A stretch of 64,000 nt of DNA. Source: Bactrocera neohumeralis (Eukaryota > Arthropoda > Insecta > Diptera > Tephritidae). Where the stretch lies: NCBI RefSeq assembly GCF_024586455.1, contig NC_065923.1, positions 1 through 64,000 on the forward strand, written 5' to 3'. Position 1 is the stretch's first letter. Each line of letters starts with the position of its first letter. Positions 1 through 13,310 of this stretch are shown piece after piece. Below the pieces are notes generated by a model, which was not told where the DNA came from, did no database searches, and saw nothing but the letters and a program-made list of their open reading frames with translations. The translations under genes were made by a program, and so were the position numbers.

Positions 1-570
1 AACATATTTTTTCCCATTGGCTCTAATAACTACTCAGTTCTGTTATTGTCGTGCCCCTGATGTTAAATGGTGAAATGCGCTAATAATTTTCTGTGGTGAA
101 ATGCACCCATCCAAAACAGGTAATATCCCAAAATTGAAATATCCCTAAATTTTCGTCATCGTGAACCTTCTCTATAAATATACGTTCTCTGGTTTTATGT
201 TCTCTCCCTGGACTTCTCAACTGTTTTCTATGAGAGAGCGTATAAAAGCTGCGCATTTGTTTTAGTATATGGGAATTGCAAATTGTGGAATGGTTGTAGA
301 TAAGATTGTGTCGGAATTACAATTTAGAAGGTGTATCCATAACTGAATGTGTAAAAGACTCACCTTTAAATTTGTTGCTCCTAATAGTCAACATAGAATG
401 AATTATCCGGCAATCTTTCCTGGCATGAATTCTTCGCACTATTTTTATATCACAACACTTTTCTTAACAAACACTTAAACAAAATGATGATTGAACGTTC
501 AAGGTAAGGTTGTTTGTTGTTAATGCTTTTCCAACTACTTTTACACATTTTTCACTTTCTTTTCACTATT
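1..570. other. Non-coding flank with a TATA-like box
   Basis: No credible coding region. The stretch has a short internal near-duplication ('ggtgaaatgc' at about 70 and 100). A good TATAAAAG box lies at 241-248 in 'gagcgtataaaagctgcgc', but no gene follows that I could recognise. It could be a decayed element promoter or the promoter of a non-coding exon. Confidence 0.4.
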
Positions 571-1290
571 TTATACGAAATTTTGAAATTGTTGCTTTCA
601 CATATTTACAAACCGTTACTGCAATCTAAATTTGGTTCACATTGAATATTAAACTCTGTCCATACATTCACATCACTTATTTACACAAATATTCAATTTT
701 AATCGCACTAAACTTGGTTATTTCTTTATGTTACAATTATGTCCAACTCTGATACGCACTTCTTTCTTAATGAAAGTTGTTGATGTCGGCATGACACAAA
801 TAACGGCGCGCCACTCAGTGCATTTGCCTGCATTGCCTACGGTGACGCTGAGAGTCATTCTCCCCTTCTCATATATTTTATTGCCTTTGAAATTTGTTAT
901 TTCTTTATGTTATTAATGAATTTACAATTTTGTCCAACTCTGATACGCACTTCTCTTTCTTAATGAAAGTTGTTGATGCCTGCATGACACAAATAACGGC
1001 CCGCCACTCAGTGCATTTGCCTGTTGCCTACGGTGACGCTGAAAGTCACTCACCTGTTCTCATATATTTTATTTTATATTTTATACGAAATTTTAAAAAT
1101 GCTGCTTTTCACATGTCTACAATCTGCTCTGCTGCAATCTAAATTTGATCACATTGAGTATTGAACTCTGTCCATACGTTCACAGCACTTATTTACACAA
1201 AATTTCACCTTATAATCGCACTAAAATTATTTATTTCTTGTTGTTATTAATGAATTTACAATATTGTCCAACTCTGATACGTAGTTTTAA
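570..1290. repeat. Tandemly duplicated AT-rich sequence
   Basis: Two nested levels of duplication are visible. A block starting 'ttaatgaaagttgttgatg' and running through 'cactcagtgcatttgcctg' and 'cctacggtgacgctga' occurs at about 768 and again at about 960, a period near 191 bp. A larger block containing 'gcaatctaaatttg', 'gaactctgtccata' and 'gtccaactctgatacg' recurs at about 620-760, 1130-1280 and in part around 930. Short ORFs here are by-products of the duplication. The sequence is unidentified; a decayed mobile element is possible. Confidence 0.7.
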
Positions 1291-1885
1291 ATTCCATTTA
1301 ATTCTTTCACTTTCCAGTGCACAAATCAGGAAGAAATTGATACAACAGGATATACGGGATTTGCACTAATAATTTTTTTAAAATATGCCACGTTGTGATC
1401 AAAAATTGCCCAAATCCAGCCAAAACCCCCAGGTACCGAATATGTGGACCCCAGTATCTATGTATATTTTCAGCGAAAATATCATTTGTGCCTAAAATAG
1501 ATACAATTGGGCCCATATAACTATTGTAAGGATTTTCGAACATCCGACTGACTTAACACAATATGATTGGTGATTGTACTTACTTAAGTACGGTACTTTA
1601 ATGAAATCCAGAGAACATATTTGTGATATGTGGCATGAAGTTAATAAATAAAGTTGGGTCGATACTACCACAACTCCCATATACTGCTTACTATACAAGT
1701 ATACAAATTTTCGCTTTTCTAATAAACCTTAAGCCGAATATGTCGGTCAGTGTATAAGTTGTATTATATGTATATGTGTATATAAAATTCCTTGGATTCC
1801 GATCCTCTGGTTAACGTTTCTCATCTTAAGGGACCTCCCTGGCTTTGATTCCTGCAAGTTGCAAGAGTATAAAAATGTGAATAAA
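1288..1885 (+). repeat. Dispersed repeat beta, 3' half
   Basis: Matches the 3' half of the beta family found at 27.6-28.9 kb. Shared landmarks in order are 'ctttccagtgcacaaatca', 'gtaccgaatatgtggac', 'gaatatgtcggtcagtgtat' and the end 'cctgcaagttgcaagagtat'. It is diverged and lacks the 5' half with the GTCY microsatellite. Confidence 0.7.
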
Positions 1886-1989
1886 ATCAATAACTGTGAT
1901 TTTATTTTGAATTTTTGAAGAAAAAAATCTTCAAATGGTTCTTACTTGAATGTTGAAAACATCCTTATGTTTTGAAATATATTTTTTTT

Positions 1990-2130
1990 ATTTATGAATT
2001 GTTGTGACTTTTAACATAAATCGATAGAAAGTAGCCTATGCCCGCCCGAGGTTCCAAGCTACCTCATCACCAATTTTCAGCCAAATTGGTTCAGCCGTTC
2101 TAGAGTTATAAATATAGATATAAATTGCGA
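1990..2130 (-). mobile_element. Helitron 5'-end fragment
   Basis: The stretch containing 'caccaattttcagccaaat' and 'cagccgttctagagttataa' is the same module seen at 41,960-42,120 and 48,740-48,900. Read on the minus strand, that module is the 5' part of a Helitron. No matching 3' end was found nearby, so this is a remnant. Confidence 0.5.
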
Positions 2131-2269
2131 AATTGAGGGTGATTTTGCAAAAAAGGCCGGCGTTAGGACCTTCTCCAAGACTAAAGAAATACCCGTGCAA
2201 ATTTTCACGTCTTTCAGTGCTGTGGTTCGGGCGTAATGCGCGGACATATGTAAGTATGTATAAAAAAAG

Positions 2270-4190
2270 GCATTTCATTTTTATAATGTATATGAGAAGA
2301 TTATAAATGTACGTACATATGTACATATTTGTATGCTGTATAATTCTCTAAGTAAGTTTCTAAATTAATCAATTCATTCAATTTGCTAAACATCTCAATG
2401 CGAAAATCTATCGGTATGACTTTAGCTCCGGGTGGTTTATAATTCCATGTTCGGTTCGTCTTCAGTTCCCCAGACGTCCAATAGCCGAGACCCATCATAA
2501 ATGCTCCTTCAATTTGTCCATTATATTGATAAGTGATAAAATCATGATTTGAATGTCTGAACAGAGAATGAAAAGTTTTTTTAAGTTTTCTGGGAGGTGT
2601 TTCACCACAGCCAGCTCTGCAGCAGAAATTTTAACATTTTGCTTGAACAGAGCAGCGCGTGGAATAAAAATTATGCTCAAAACTATATATTGCTCTAACA
2701 GACGTACATATGTATGTATGTATGTATGTTCGCTCTTTTGCTTATATTTTTATACGTTTATATGCAAACATGTGTATTCGTATGAATTCTGTTTGTGTAC
2801 ATATATTTATGAATACATGTACAATTGAATACATTTAAATTAAATTACTTTTTCAGAGCAATATTCGTAGTTAATGTAAAAATAAAGCCTTTTTTTATTA
2901 TTTTTTGTCTTAGATGTATTCATACTTACATATTTATATAACAAACTATCATAATATTATTTAAAAATTGAAATATATTACAATAGCGATAAATGAACAT
3001 TAATCGTATATTTTATCATTCAAAACTTACATACATACATACATACATATATTCACATGTATCGTGACCATATGTGTTTATGTTCGCTTTCGCGAATTCA
3101 AATCATATTATCACTTATCAATAATAACATGTGCGACCTGCTCATCTGTACATACATAAATATGTGCGTATAACATTGGTACACAAATAACGCATACACA
3201 AACCTACATACTTGTTTACATATGCGTACACATGCAAATATGTATGTCACCCCCAAAAACTACAAACATTGCTTTACAAAAACAATCGTTTGAAATGGCA
3301 TCAGACATACTTATATGCGTACACATGTAAATATGTACGTATGACATTCCCACACAAATAATGCATATACAACATACATACTTATATGCGTTCACATGTG
3401 GATATGTAATCCGCAAAAATTACAAATATTGTTCTACAAAGCAACAAATGTCTGAAATAGCATCAGCGGCGTCACAAGTCAATATGGCAGCCAAATGTAG
3501 TAAATCTTACAGCAAGAACAATTTCATTCATGAACGCAAGCGCACTTTCAACAAGCAAACTCGCTTCATTCATGAAAGCGACCACCTTCAATTCTCCCCG
3601 AACAAGCCTTTGCCTACAAGCGTCTTTTCGCGACGATGGCAAAAGCTAAAAATCATAAACTGAACAACTTTCTGATGCTTCTTCACAGAAAGAAGTGAGA
3701 AAAGCGGCAACATAGCTGTTGTTTCTCTGCATATACCAAAAAGATGTGCCAAAAAATATGCAACGTTTAATTAAAAGTTTCGACAAAAAATGTCAAATAA
3801 TTGAAAACACATCACATTCGTTTATTTCATGATTTGGTAAATCTTATAAAAAATATTTAGATTCTTTCAATACAAAATAAGAATTCGTAAAAATTTAAAA
3901 CACACAGAAAAAATATTCTGCCTACTTAATATCTCCATCTCTCTACCTGCAAGCATGGCAATGTGCTCTGAGATCTCGACTGTTTGCTTGTGTATCACTT
4001 AGTCGTGCTCAAAGTAGACAGGTTACAGTGAAGCCTTAAAAGAAATGATTCGATTACGAAGTAAGAAATCATAAAGTCGTCAATAGAACTTGATCGCAAA
4101 CAATATATTAAATAGTCAAGAGGTTTAGAGTAAAGATTAAATAGTGCTTAATTATCGATGTACTTTAACAAACAACATGTCATAGATTAT
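2270..4190. repeat. Intergenic DNA with ACAT/TATG microsatellites and a 165-bp tandem duplication
   Basis: The stretch is rich in (TATG)n/(CATA)n runs, for example near 2708, 3028 and 3370. A block starting 'gcgtacacatgcaaatatg' and ending 'tgaaatggcatcag' (3223-3303) recurs at 3388-3467, a period near 165 bp. No gene was recognised. The 3361-3663 ORF covers the second copy and an 'attcattcatgaa' direct repeat, so I do not call it. Confidence 0.6.
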
Positions 4191-4191
4191 A

Positions 4192-5158
4192 TTTATACCC
4201 TGAACAGGGTATATTAAGTTTGTCACGAAGTTTCTAACACCCAGAAGGAATCGTCGGAGACCCATAAAGTTATATATAAATGATCAGTATGTCGAGCCGA
4301 GTCGATTTAACCATGTCCGTCTGTCTGTCTGTCTGTATATATACGAACTAGTCCCTCAGTTTTTAAGATATCGTTTTGAAAATTTGCAAACGTCATTTTC
4401 TCTTCAAGAAGCTGCGCATTTGTCGAAACGGCCGATATCGGACCACTATAACATATAGCTGCCATATAAACTGAATGATCGGAATCAAATGCTTGTATGG
4501 AAAACTTTCACATTTGACAAGATACATATATTCACGAAATTTGGTATATATTATTTTCTAAGGCAACAATGTAATCTCCGCAGAAATTGTTCAGATCGGT
4601 TAACTATAGCATATAGCTGCCATACAAACTGAACGATCGGAATCAAGTTCTTGTGTGGATAACTTTCACATTTGACAAGATATATTCACGAAATTTGGTA
4701 CGTATTATTTTCTAAGGCAACAATGTAATCTCCGCAGAAATTGTTCAGATCGGTTAACTATAGCATATAGCTGCCATACAAACTGAACGTTCGGAACCAA
4801 GTTCTTGTATGGACAACTTTCACATTTGACAATGTTTCTTCACGAAATTTGGTATAGATCATTTTCTACGGCAACAGTGTAATCTCCGAGGAAACTGTTC
4901 AGATCGGCTCACTAGAGCTATAGCAGCCATACAAACCGAGCGATCGGAATCAAGGACTTGTATGGAAAACTTTTGCATTTGACGTGGTAACTTCACGAAA
5001 TTTGACATGGATTACCGCTTGAGGTAATAATATAATCTAATAAAATTGTTCCGATCGGATAGCTTCCATACAAACTGAACACATAGTTACTAAAAGAAAT
5101 GCACCTGTGAAGGGTATATTAGCTTCGGTGCAGCCGAAGTTAACGTTTTTTCTTGTTA
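4192..5158 (+). repeat. Dispersed repeat alpha, full-length copy
   Basis: This is the longest copy of family alpha. It starts with the palindromic 'taccctgaacagggta', carries a GTCY-type microsatellite ('ccgtctgtctgtctgtctg', about 4318-4336), then three or four internal tandem subunits of about 165 bp ('catatagctgccatacaaac...gaacgatcggaatcaag'). It ends with the hairpin 'cttcggtgcagccgaag'. No ORF. A palindromic head, a GTCY microsatellite and a terminal hairpin together resemble DINE-1/Helentron-derived non-autonomous elements. The classification is inference. Confidence 0.8.
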
Positions 5159-5606
5159 GTTTGATGTGCTTTAAAAGCGTATTTTTTAGTTTTTAAACTA
5201 CATTTATACTTTTTGTTATTATAATTTAAAATGCGGATGTTAACGGATATTACCGCATATATTTTCTCTTGACTAAATTCACTTATAAGGTTATAAAAAT
5301 TGTAGGCGTGTGTTTTGCGTATGGTTAATTCATATAACAACAGTCTTTGTATTTATTTATAGTTTTGTTTCTTATTTCCAACAGTGACAATCCTACTCAA
5401 AAATATTTCTGATAGAATTCTTTAAACCTGTAGTGTTTGAATGATTCCATTTGAAAGTTATACTTTTGCTTTCCCCCACTGGCGTTTCAATGAAATTAGT
5501 ACTCATTAGTCTATATTATATTACCTTTAATTAGACATGGTCAAGTTAAGGGAAAAAATCATATTTACATATTTACTTAGCATTAGTTAAGTGAATTAAG
5601 CAGTCA

Positions 5607-7900
5607 TTAATCAATTTGCCCTTTGTGAGTAATGTACGTTTCATACAAAGATGCATCTTTGCTGCGTCTCTTTAGCCGAGAGCAAGTTACTACTAGAGTG
5701 CCCGAGAGTAAACACATTGCTATAGAGAGAATTATTGATAATGCTGATAATGTAGTCGTTTTCATACATGTTTGATTTCCTTGAGGCTCCAACCGACGAG
5801 AATGTGGGTAAAACCCATTCCCATCGGACTCACCTTCCTGGAGTACACGCAACGATTGAAACAGATTCAAATTCTCCGATAACGAAGCAGGCTGTTTATC
5901 TGAGTTTGATATAGTCATTATATCAACTTCTAAGCTATTTCCGGAATTTTGTGATGAATTTGTTTTCTCTACTTCAGACGCAGTTGAGTCTAATACAGAT
6001 TGTAAATCGAGTGTTGTTGAATTTGATATATCTCGTTTGGCTACAGTTTTCGAATTGCGCCAGTGACATGGCTGACTCTAGAAAATTTTAAATATACATT
6101 TTCGTCAGATATCATAGAAAAATCTATTTAAAAAAAGCAGTTTTCAGTTCAGTTCTTACCGGACATCGGCCGTGACACATTCGTACATCACATTCTATAT
6201 ATAGTGCTGGCGAGCCTGTAAAGCGAAAAGTTTTCATATATGCATATACTTGGGTTTCGAAAATTCCCGAATCAGACCAAGAGCCTCGAAATCTGGAAAT
6301 TAGCTTATCATCCACAGGACAACCGTATTCATCAATAAGCTGAATCTTTTTGTTAGCACCGTTATGTGCATAACAATCGTTTACAACAATATCGAAACCA
6401 TCTATAAATATTTGTTATAATTATTCTGTTATTGTGTGTTTGAATACGTGCTCTAATAAAGTATGTAAATATTAATCACTCAAACCGTATTTGCTGCGCA
6501 TGTAAATTATCAATGTTAGGGGGTCGCCAACTCGCACAGGTCCAGTGACACGTGGTCCTCCAATCCCGTATCCATTTTGTATTTCCATATAACACTCTGG
6601 TGGACTTAAAGTAAATACAACGGGGTTGCCGGTCGCTACTCTATTTAAGAAAAAATTAAAATATCTCTTTACCCTATACGAAAACTTATTATTTTGTTTT
6701 AAAACTTACTCGACGTCTAAAAATGGAAAGGTCACTGTTTTCCAAAAGTCGTAGCCATATTCGCAGGTGACTTTAAAGTGTTCATCATATTCTTCTTCTA
6801 TGAGTGGATTGTATTGTACTGTCACAGTATTCCACATAAAGTTCTGTGACAAAACCAAATTTGAGAATATAAATATACATATGTATGTTTATTTTTTAAT
6901 ATCATTACAGTTGGATTTTTCCTTTTTTCTTCATGAAGCGCATTTTTTCCTAAAGTTCCACAGCGATTCAACTGAATGAAAAACTCGTAATAATCCCGAC
7001 CAGAACCATTTATATACATGCAGTCGGGATCATATGCATAACCAGCTGAATATATTAATCCATTAAAGGTAGCATTAAATCCAATCCGAATTTTCATGTA
7101 ATCATCCTGACACTCCGCTTCAATGTCTGTCTCAAATAACTTAAGATAGACCATGCACATGAACATAAAAATTATTAGGGAAAACTTACGGTGTACTCGA
7201 GTATTGTTATAAAGGAAATTTTTGTTGTAGTCACGTTCCCAGTAATCACTTGGCCACTTATCTGACTCATAGGACAAATTATGGTAGTCGTCTCCGCCAT
7301 CATTTGAACTCGAGCTCATTCCAGCGGATTCGAATCCTGACAGTCCTAGATGTGGGCGGTTTATCCGATAAGGAATATGTCCTGATGAGTCTGGAATGTG
7401 GTCCTACATTAAAAAGAATGATTGTAAAAATATACATATGTAACAGTACAGTCACAAATTCACTGACTACTTCTTGACGGAGTTTTCCTCGTGTTGCAAT
7501 ATCTCCCGTTCGATTTAAATTCTCTTTGGTTATTTTCTAAATTTACAACAAATAATTAAATAAGAAATTGTGAAACTCTTTTGTACATAATTTTAAATAC
7601 TTTATGTTTTATCTCCGCAGCGGAGCCAGCACGCTTTGTAAGTTTAACCGGTGTGGGAGCTGTTGCATTTGGCTTACTAATGTAAGATTTGGATGACAAT
7701 GCCACAAGTAACTGCTTCGAACGGTCTCCATTTTTTTCGCCGTCCTTGTAGCTATGATTATCAACTCTTATTGTAGGTTTCGGAATGGTTGGATTTCTTA
7801 TTATTTTATTGCTTCGATTTATAACGGAGGCGGATATACTTGTGTCGTCAGCTGTATTCTCCGTAGATGACTCAATTGTTACTGCTGTCAAGAGTGATGA
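5607..7900 (-). CDS. Zona pellucida (ZP) domain membrane protein, 5' exon missing
   Basis: A multi-exon gene on the minus strand. Exons in transcript order: 7900-7601, 7536 to about 7456-7471 (3' edge unsure), 7403-7190, 7126-6909, 6843-6710, 6640-6486, 6401-6160 and 6077-5607; junction phases agree throughout. The first exon begins in mid-reading with S-S-L-L-T-A-V-T-I-E, which looks like the end of a signal peptide, so the ATG exon lies further upstream and was not found. The ZP domain runs from I-E-A-E-C-Q-D-D-Y-M-K to M-C-H-G-R-C-P, then Q-P-C-H-W. It has about eleven cysteines and the typical F-N-G-L-I-Y-S stretch. A dibasic V-A-K-R site follows the domain, then a Ser/Asn-rich linker, one membrane segment (about 5690-5765) and a short basic tail. 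Such proteins are secreted apically, cut after the ZP domain and polymerise in apical matrix or cuticle. The match to a particular fly ZP gene is not certain; Drosophila CG15020 is a candidate from memory. Confidence 0.88.
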
Positions 7901-10900
7901 CTAAGTAAAAACAATAAACACATTACATTTACTCATATAATGAATGTTAGTTTATATTGCACTCTTAACAACTGCAAGTTATTATTTTATTTGATATTAT
8001 GGTTACATGATGTCAACAAAATTAAGAGACCTCTATCTTATCACCATGTGCGTGTTACGTATAAATTATGTACATACATACATATGTAAGATTTTTCATT
8101 ATTCATTCCACATAAATTCTGGTATGTTATTTACATGCACACACCACAGTGTAATGTTTTGCATTGAATACATAAGCAGATGCATTATTACATAGTACAG
8201 AACGACAATACGCATTATACATAGTAGTAAAAGCTATAAATTATTCCACTCCATTGTTAGCGGTAGCAGTAGCAGTCGCTACTCATCGAATGAAACTAGT
8301 TTTAAGAAACTTAAAGATGCTACTACAGTTGGTGGTACTTGCTTATATTTGTATTATACATAGACTAAATGAATGAAATCTGCACAGTGGAATATGTATT
8401 AAAGTTATTAGTTAAATCTGCATAATATCATAGTAAGGGTTAAACTAGCATTCTTATCGATATGCTCCTATATCACACACATACATATACAGATCTTCTC
8501 TCAAATTTAATTGCTAATATTTTAAATGTCAATAATGCATATCAAATCATATACATACATGAATGAAACATGAAAACTGGTTAGGAAAAGTACCAGTCTA
8601 TTAAGAAAGAGAGTTTAGTTACTTTGTACATTGATTTGAATTAATTTGAAGTAGTTGATTTCACACCATATTATACTTGTGGTATATGCAGATTTTTCAT
8701 GATAAATTAAGTGTGTACAGTTTAGCTTGGTTAAAATTAACTCTGCAACGAATATTTTTTACAGCGGTTTTATTAGTATGTTTGTATGTATTTTTGTAAT
8801 TTTTTTCGGTGGCACTTAAACTGAATAGCACTGACAAAGGAATCGGATAGGCAGGGCAAGAAGCAACAAAAAAACTATGCAGCTGAAAGCATCAAATGAC
8901 ATCATTTGATTAACAAATTTACTCTAACTCAGCTTTAAAGAAAGTGAAAACACAACGTGTGGGTAAATAACAAATATGACTTAAAAAACAAAGAAAATAT
9001 TAAAGCACTTCAAACGAAAAAATTAAAAATAATTCTTAATACAAACTATATATAAACTGACAGTAATATCTCACACTTTTTTCACATTAATAAAAGTATT
9101 TTTCAGTCAATATTACTGTTAGTTTATATGAATAAGAATTATTTTTCACTATTTAATTTATATTATTAGTGCTTTAAAAGCGTGTTCTTAGCTTTTTTTG
9201 TACTATATGTATTTATTTGTTTGATTTTTAAAGACCATCCTTTTCAATTCACTTCACAAATGTCTTTACTAAAATTGGTTTAAAATTACAAGACAATGTT
9301 GCTTCGTTAGGGAGTGGTCACGCGAACTTCTAGCTTCTTTGTCAAACTGTGATACATACTTAACTGGGTTTGACTGTGTATAACAAATACATTTATCTGC
9401 GCGTACATGTACGCAGATACATAAGTACTCCATGCTTTCCGTCCACGATTCAACAAGTAAACAGAAGATGCTATTCTTGATAAGTGAAGAAGTGCAATCG
9501 ATATGGTATGCGCAATACTACTTCCGTTAATTGAAGATTGGCTAACCTCCGATACAGTTGGAGAAAATGAGTTGCTAAACTACCGTAGCCACTCTCGTAG
9601 TTGTACTGATGCACATACTTACATACATATGTATGTATGTACGTATCTAACACTTTTTAACCTACAGAAAACGACGCAGGAATGTATGTATGAATTCAAT
9701 TTCAAGACAAATAGAAAGTTGGATAAGGAAGTATAACTTGCTAGATTGACTACTGCGGAAGAATTCATAACCTCCGTTACACTAAGAAAATCAGAGTATA
9801 ATGTAAACATACATTACTAATTATCACGTACCATAGAACATCAAAATAAACACGCATATGTATATATGTACATATGTATATGTACAAATATTCACAATTG
9901 ATGTAACATAGAAATGTGAATTTAAAAGGAAACGTAAATGCAAAATGTTCTTTTAATACTCTATATTATTATTAAAAATCATCTTACGTTCATTATGGGT
10001 AGTAGAAGAGAGACCACATAAATGCATTTTAATCTTTGACATATTGAAAAACATAACATTCTGTTTCAAGTATCTCGTATCTTCGTTGATGGAACTGCAA
10101 TGAAATTTTAATGTGTTAATTTAAGAAATTTTCAAATCAAAGAACCATTTCTGTGTGCACTTACTTATATACGAGTATGATATACGATATATTATATTAT
10201 TTTATAAACTATATTTAATTAATATTTCGATGATTTAAAGTTTGGCAAAAAACTTTAGCTTACATATGAATCTATGTGTGTATGTACTTTAAAATAAATC
10301 GAACCATCGATTTTTTTAATTAATTTTATTTTGATATACATACATACATATGTACGTATTTTATTTATTTTGATATACATATTTCTTATTTCACACAATG
10401 AACAAAATGATTATACATTTTTACTTGGGGCTCACTAGGGAAGCAGGGCTGTCATTATAAAAACGCTGCATATTGAACGTTTGGATAAAATAACCTCAAA
10501 GCAAGACTGCCTCCAGCACCTTAACCAGAGTATTGCTATGGAAATGTTAACAATAATTACTGTGAGGCTTAATTTTTATACTCTTGCAACATTATCTTAT
10601 CACTGTAAAAGTTGATCAAATCCGTTTGATTCTTTCCCTTTCCAGTATACAAATCAAGAAGAAATTAATATAACGGGATAAAATAGGTTTAATCACTTCT
10701 TTAGCTGGTTTTAAATTGTAGTAAAAACTACAAACGTTTTATTTAACGTCTTCCAAACCGGTAAACTATTTATAAGCTTTTTTACAAAACTTTAGCTAGA
10801 AGTAATCGAAATAATTCTTGTACATACGAAACTGATCATCAAAAGAGTGATGGAAATGTGGACGATATTATACCTTACTTTTTCGTCTAATTGCGATGAT

Positions 10901-13300
10901 TTGATCAAAAGTAAAATAAAAAGTGAAATATAAATTAGCTACGAACTAGACTGACTATTGACTTAACTTATTATGAATAATGAAGCATTTAGAATATAGA
11001 ATGGCCTTGTGGAAGTGAACGCAAAAATTTTTTGGAAATTAAAATGATTAACATTTGTGTAGTAGAATGATTACAAATTATTACTAATAGGATGAATATA
11101 CTTCTATTATTATATTATTTCATTTAATTTCATACTCAATTACTGATAATTATTTTACTTTTTACAGGATATATTTTAAAAACAGTTCAAATTCGATCTG
11201 TATTAGTATGGTCTTAAATTAACCGATTCTGAAGAAAATAATTTGAAAACATATTTTCACGTTTCTTTGAGATCTACAATTTGGCAGTATTGGCTACATA
11301 TATATATATATGGTTATAAAACATAACTTTTAATGCCACATTTCACAGTAGATTTTTACAGAAAGCTCAAAATTTTTCACATCCAATCTTTAAAGGTAGG
11401 TACATTTATTAAGTTTAATAGAGGTGGACGATTGAGAATCAAATTATACCTTGACACCCTGGCTAAGTAATTTCATTATTCATTTTCAAAAGTTTTATTT
11501 GAACTCAAGAAAAATATACAGACTTATTAACGGTATACCACACCTATTACGTATGTATGTATCTTATATACTTAGCGTGAATGGCAAAGAAACTTGCTAT
11601 TAAAACTAACTAGCTTTCAAGTTTCCTGACCTTGAGTTAAGTAACATTTCTTCATGGTCTAATGATCATGGTTTGTAGTGCCTCACAACCGCAGAACATA
11701 AACCGTTAATATCACTGTTGCGTGTTTCAATAATTTTGCTGATGAACTATTTACAGTTTAAAAATGTTTTAAATTTACCAGTATTACGTTTTATAGTTCT
11801 AAGAAGGAACTTTTGAAAATTTGTAAAGATTTGCAAAGCATGCAAATAAATTTGGGGTTTAATAAGTTATTTTGAGTAATCTTAAATGATTCTATAAGAA
11901 TGCGGATAAAAATTATTTATAATAGCAAATGAATTTACAATAAAATATTTATTATTTACAAATAAAGGCGAAAACGTTACTCCCGATTTAAAAATTCAAT
12001 GGATTTTTCTTGTGGTCAATTTTGAAAATGATTGGTACAAATATTTGTCAATGGAAAAGAGAATGAATCCATTTGTCATGATAATAATAACAACGATATT
12101 TATTTCTTGAGTTGTTAACACATGCTTACATTAGAAATATATATTTTTATATATAATTTGTTTTGAGTTTTAACATAATTGAGATATAAACTATTCTATA
12201 TTTTAAGTTTGATCAAACTGAACACAGCGTGCTAAAACGGATTTAGTAGTTTGTTTATCGCGGACCAAGACGTGACAGGTAATATATACATATATATTCA
12301 ACACCTTAATATTATAAACCTTCATTTTAATTTTGATTCGAGAATTCTTTCCGATCACTCGGTACAAAAGAAATACTTTAACCAAAATAAAATTACTGTT
12401 TTGAGGCCAAGTTTCACTTTGATATACAATCTTTGAAACTTATTTCTTAATCAATTCAAATTAACATACTAGTATACATATATAAATCACCGAGTAACAC
12501 AGCATACCCTGGAATTTTATTTATCAATTTGACAAGATTCCGTTTAGTTTAACACTAATACACTACTCAAATTATTTTTTATACATAAATCGAATATGTT
12601 TGAGATTTTTTTTTGGATATTTTAAAATTTATTTATTTTTAGTTTTAATGCACTCTCAGTGTGAAGTTACGCTTTGCTGCTTTTTCATTCCTTTGCCTAT
12701 AGACGTTAATATTCACACTATTTCACTCTTGAACACTCTAACATAATAACTTTTATATTATGACGTTTAAGCAGAAAATCACTCAATTGGAATAAACAAC
12801 AATTGAACACAAAATTATAACAAAATCCTCCGTTTTTATTGCATATAAAATTTATGTTACATAATATACTGCCTTATATATGCACATTTACTACTCACAA
12901 AAAACTGTGTACCTTTTGCCTGCCGCTTTGTATTAAAGAGCGAATACAAAAATGTTTTGTTTCCGTTTAAGTACTGCAAAGGTGTGAAGCGAAGCGAAAA
13001 ACACGCAGATTTTTATAAGATCATGTACCGGGAGCTACAAAGGTAATGGAAGTATTGGAAGGGGCAAATTGGAAGCTACAATAAGAGTATTATCTAAAAG
13101 GCAACGAATGTAATAAAAAAATACGATGGGAAGATACTAACAAATTAAAAAGAAGCTCGAAGAGAATAAATCAATACTCATGCTGGGAATGTAACACCAG
13201 TAATGCTTGTTAGTAGTTTTCAACTTCTGGATTCCAGCTTTAAACAGATATGCATAGAATAAATGCAAGGAGGAAAGGGGAGTTATGAAGACAATACCTT
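7901..13300. other. Long AT-rich non-coding stretch
   Basis: No gene was recognised over about 5.4 kb. It may hold the long first intron and missing first exon of the ZP gene, which would be on the minus strand. Visible items are TATG/ACAT runs at about 8065, 9620-9640, 9850-9885 and 10,337-10,375, and a short beta-family remnant at 10,570-10,690 ('tttttatactcttgcaac' and 'ctttccagtatacaaatcaa'). ORFs in this stretch are short, overlapping and without family signatures. Confidence 0.5.
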
Positions 13301-13310
13301 AATCTCAAAA

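Noticed and set aside
3361..3663. 100-codon ORF
   Set aside because: Covers a tandem duplication and a short direct repeat; no homology signature, no splice or polyadenylation context.
9471..9810. Three overlapping ORFs on both strands
   Set aside because: They run through a TATG microsatellite; composition explains them.
12203..12436. ORFs on both strands near 12.3 kb as a possible ZP-gene first exon
   Set aside because: The hydrophobic part does not end in a splice donor of the right phase and has no leader-like cleavage region.
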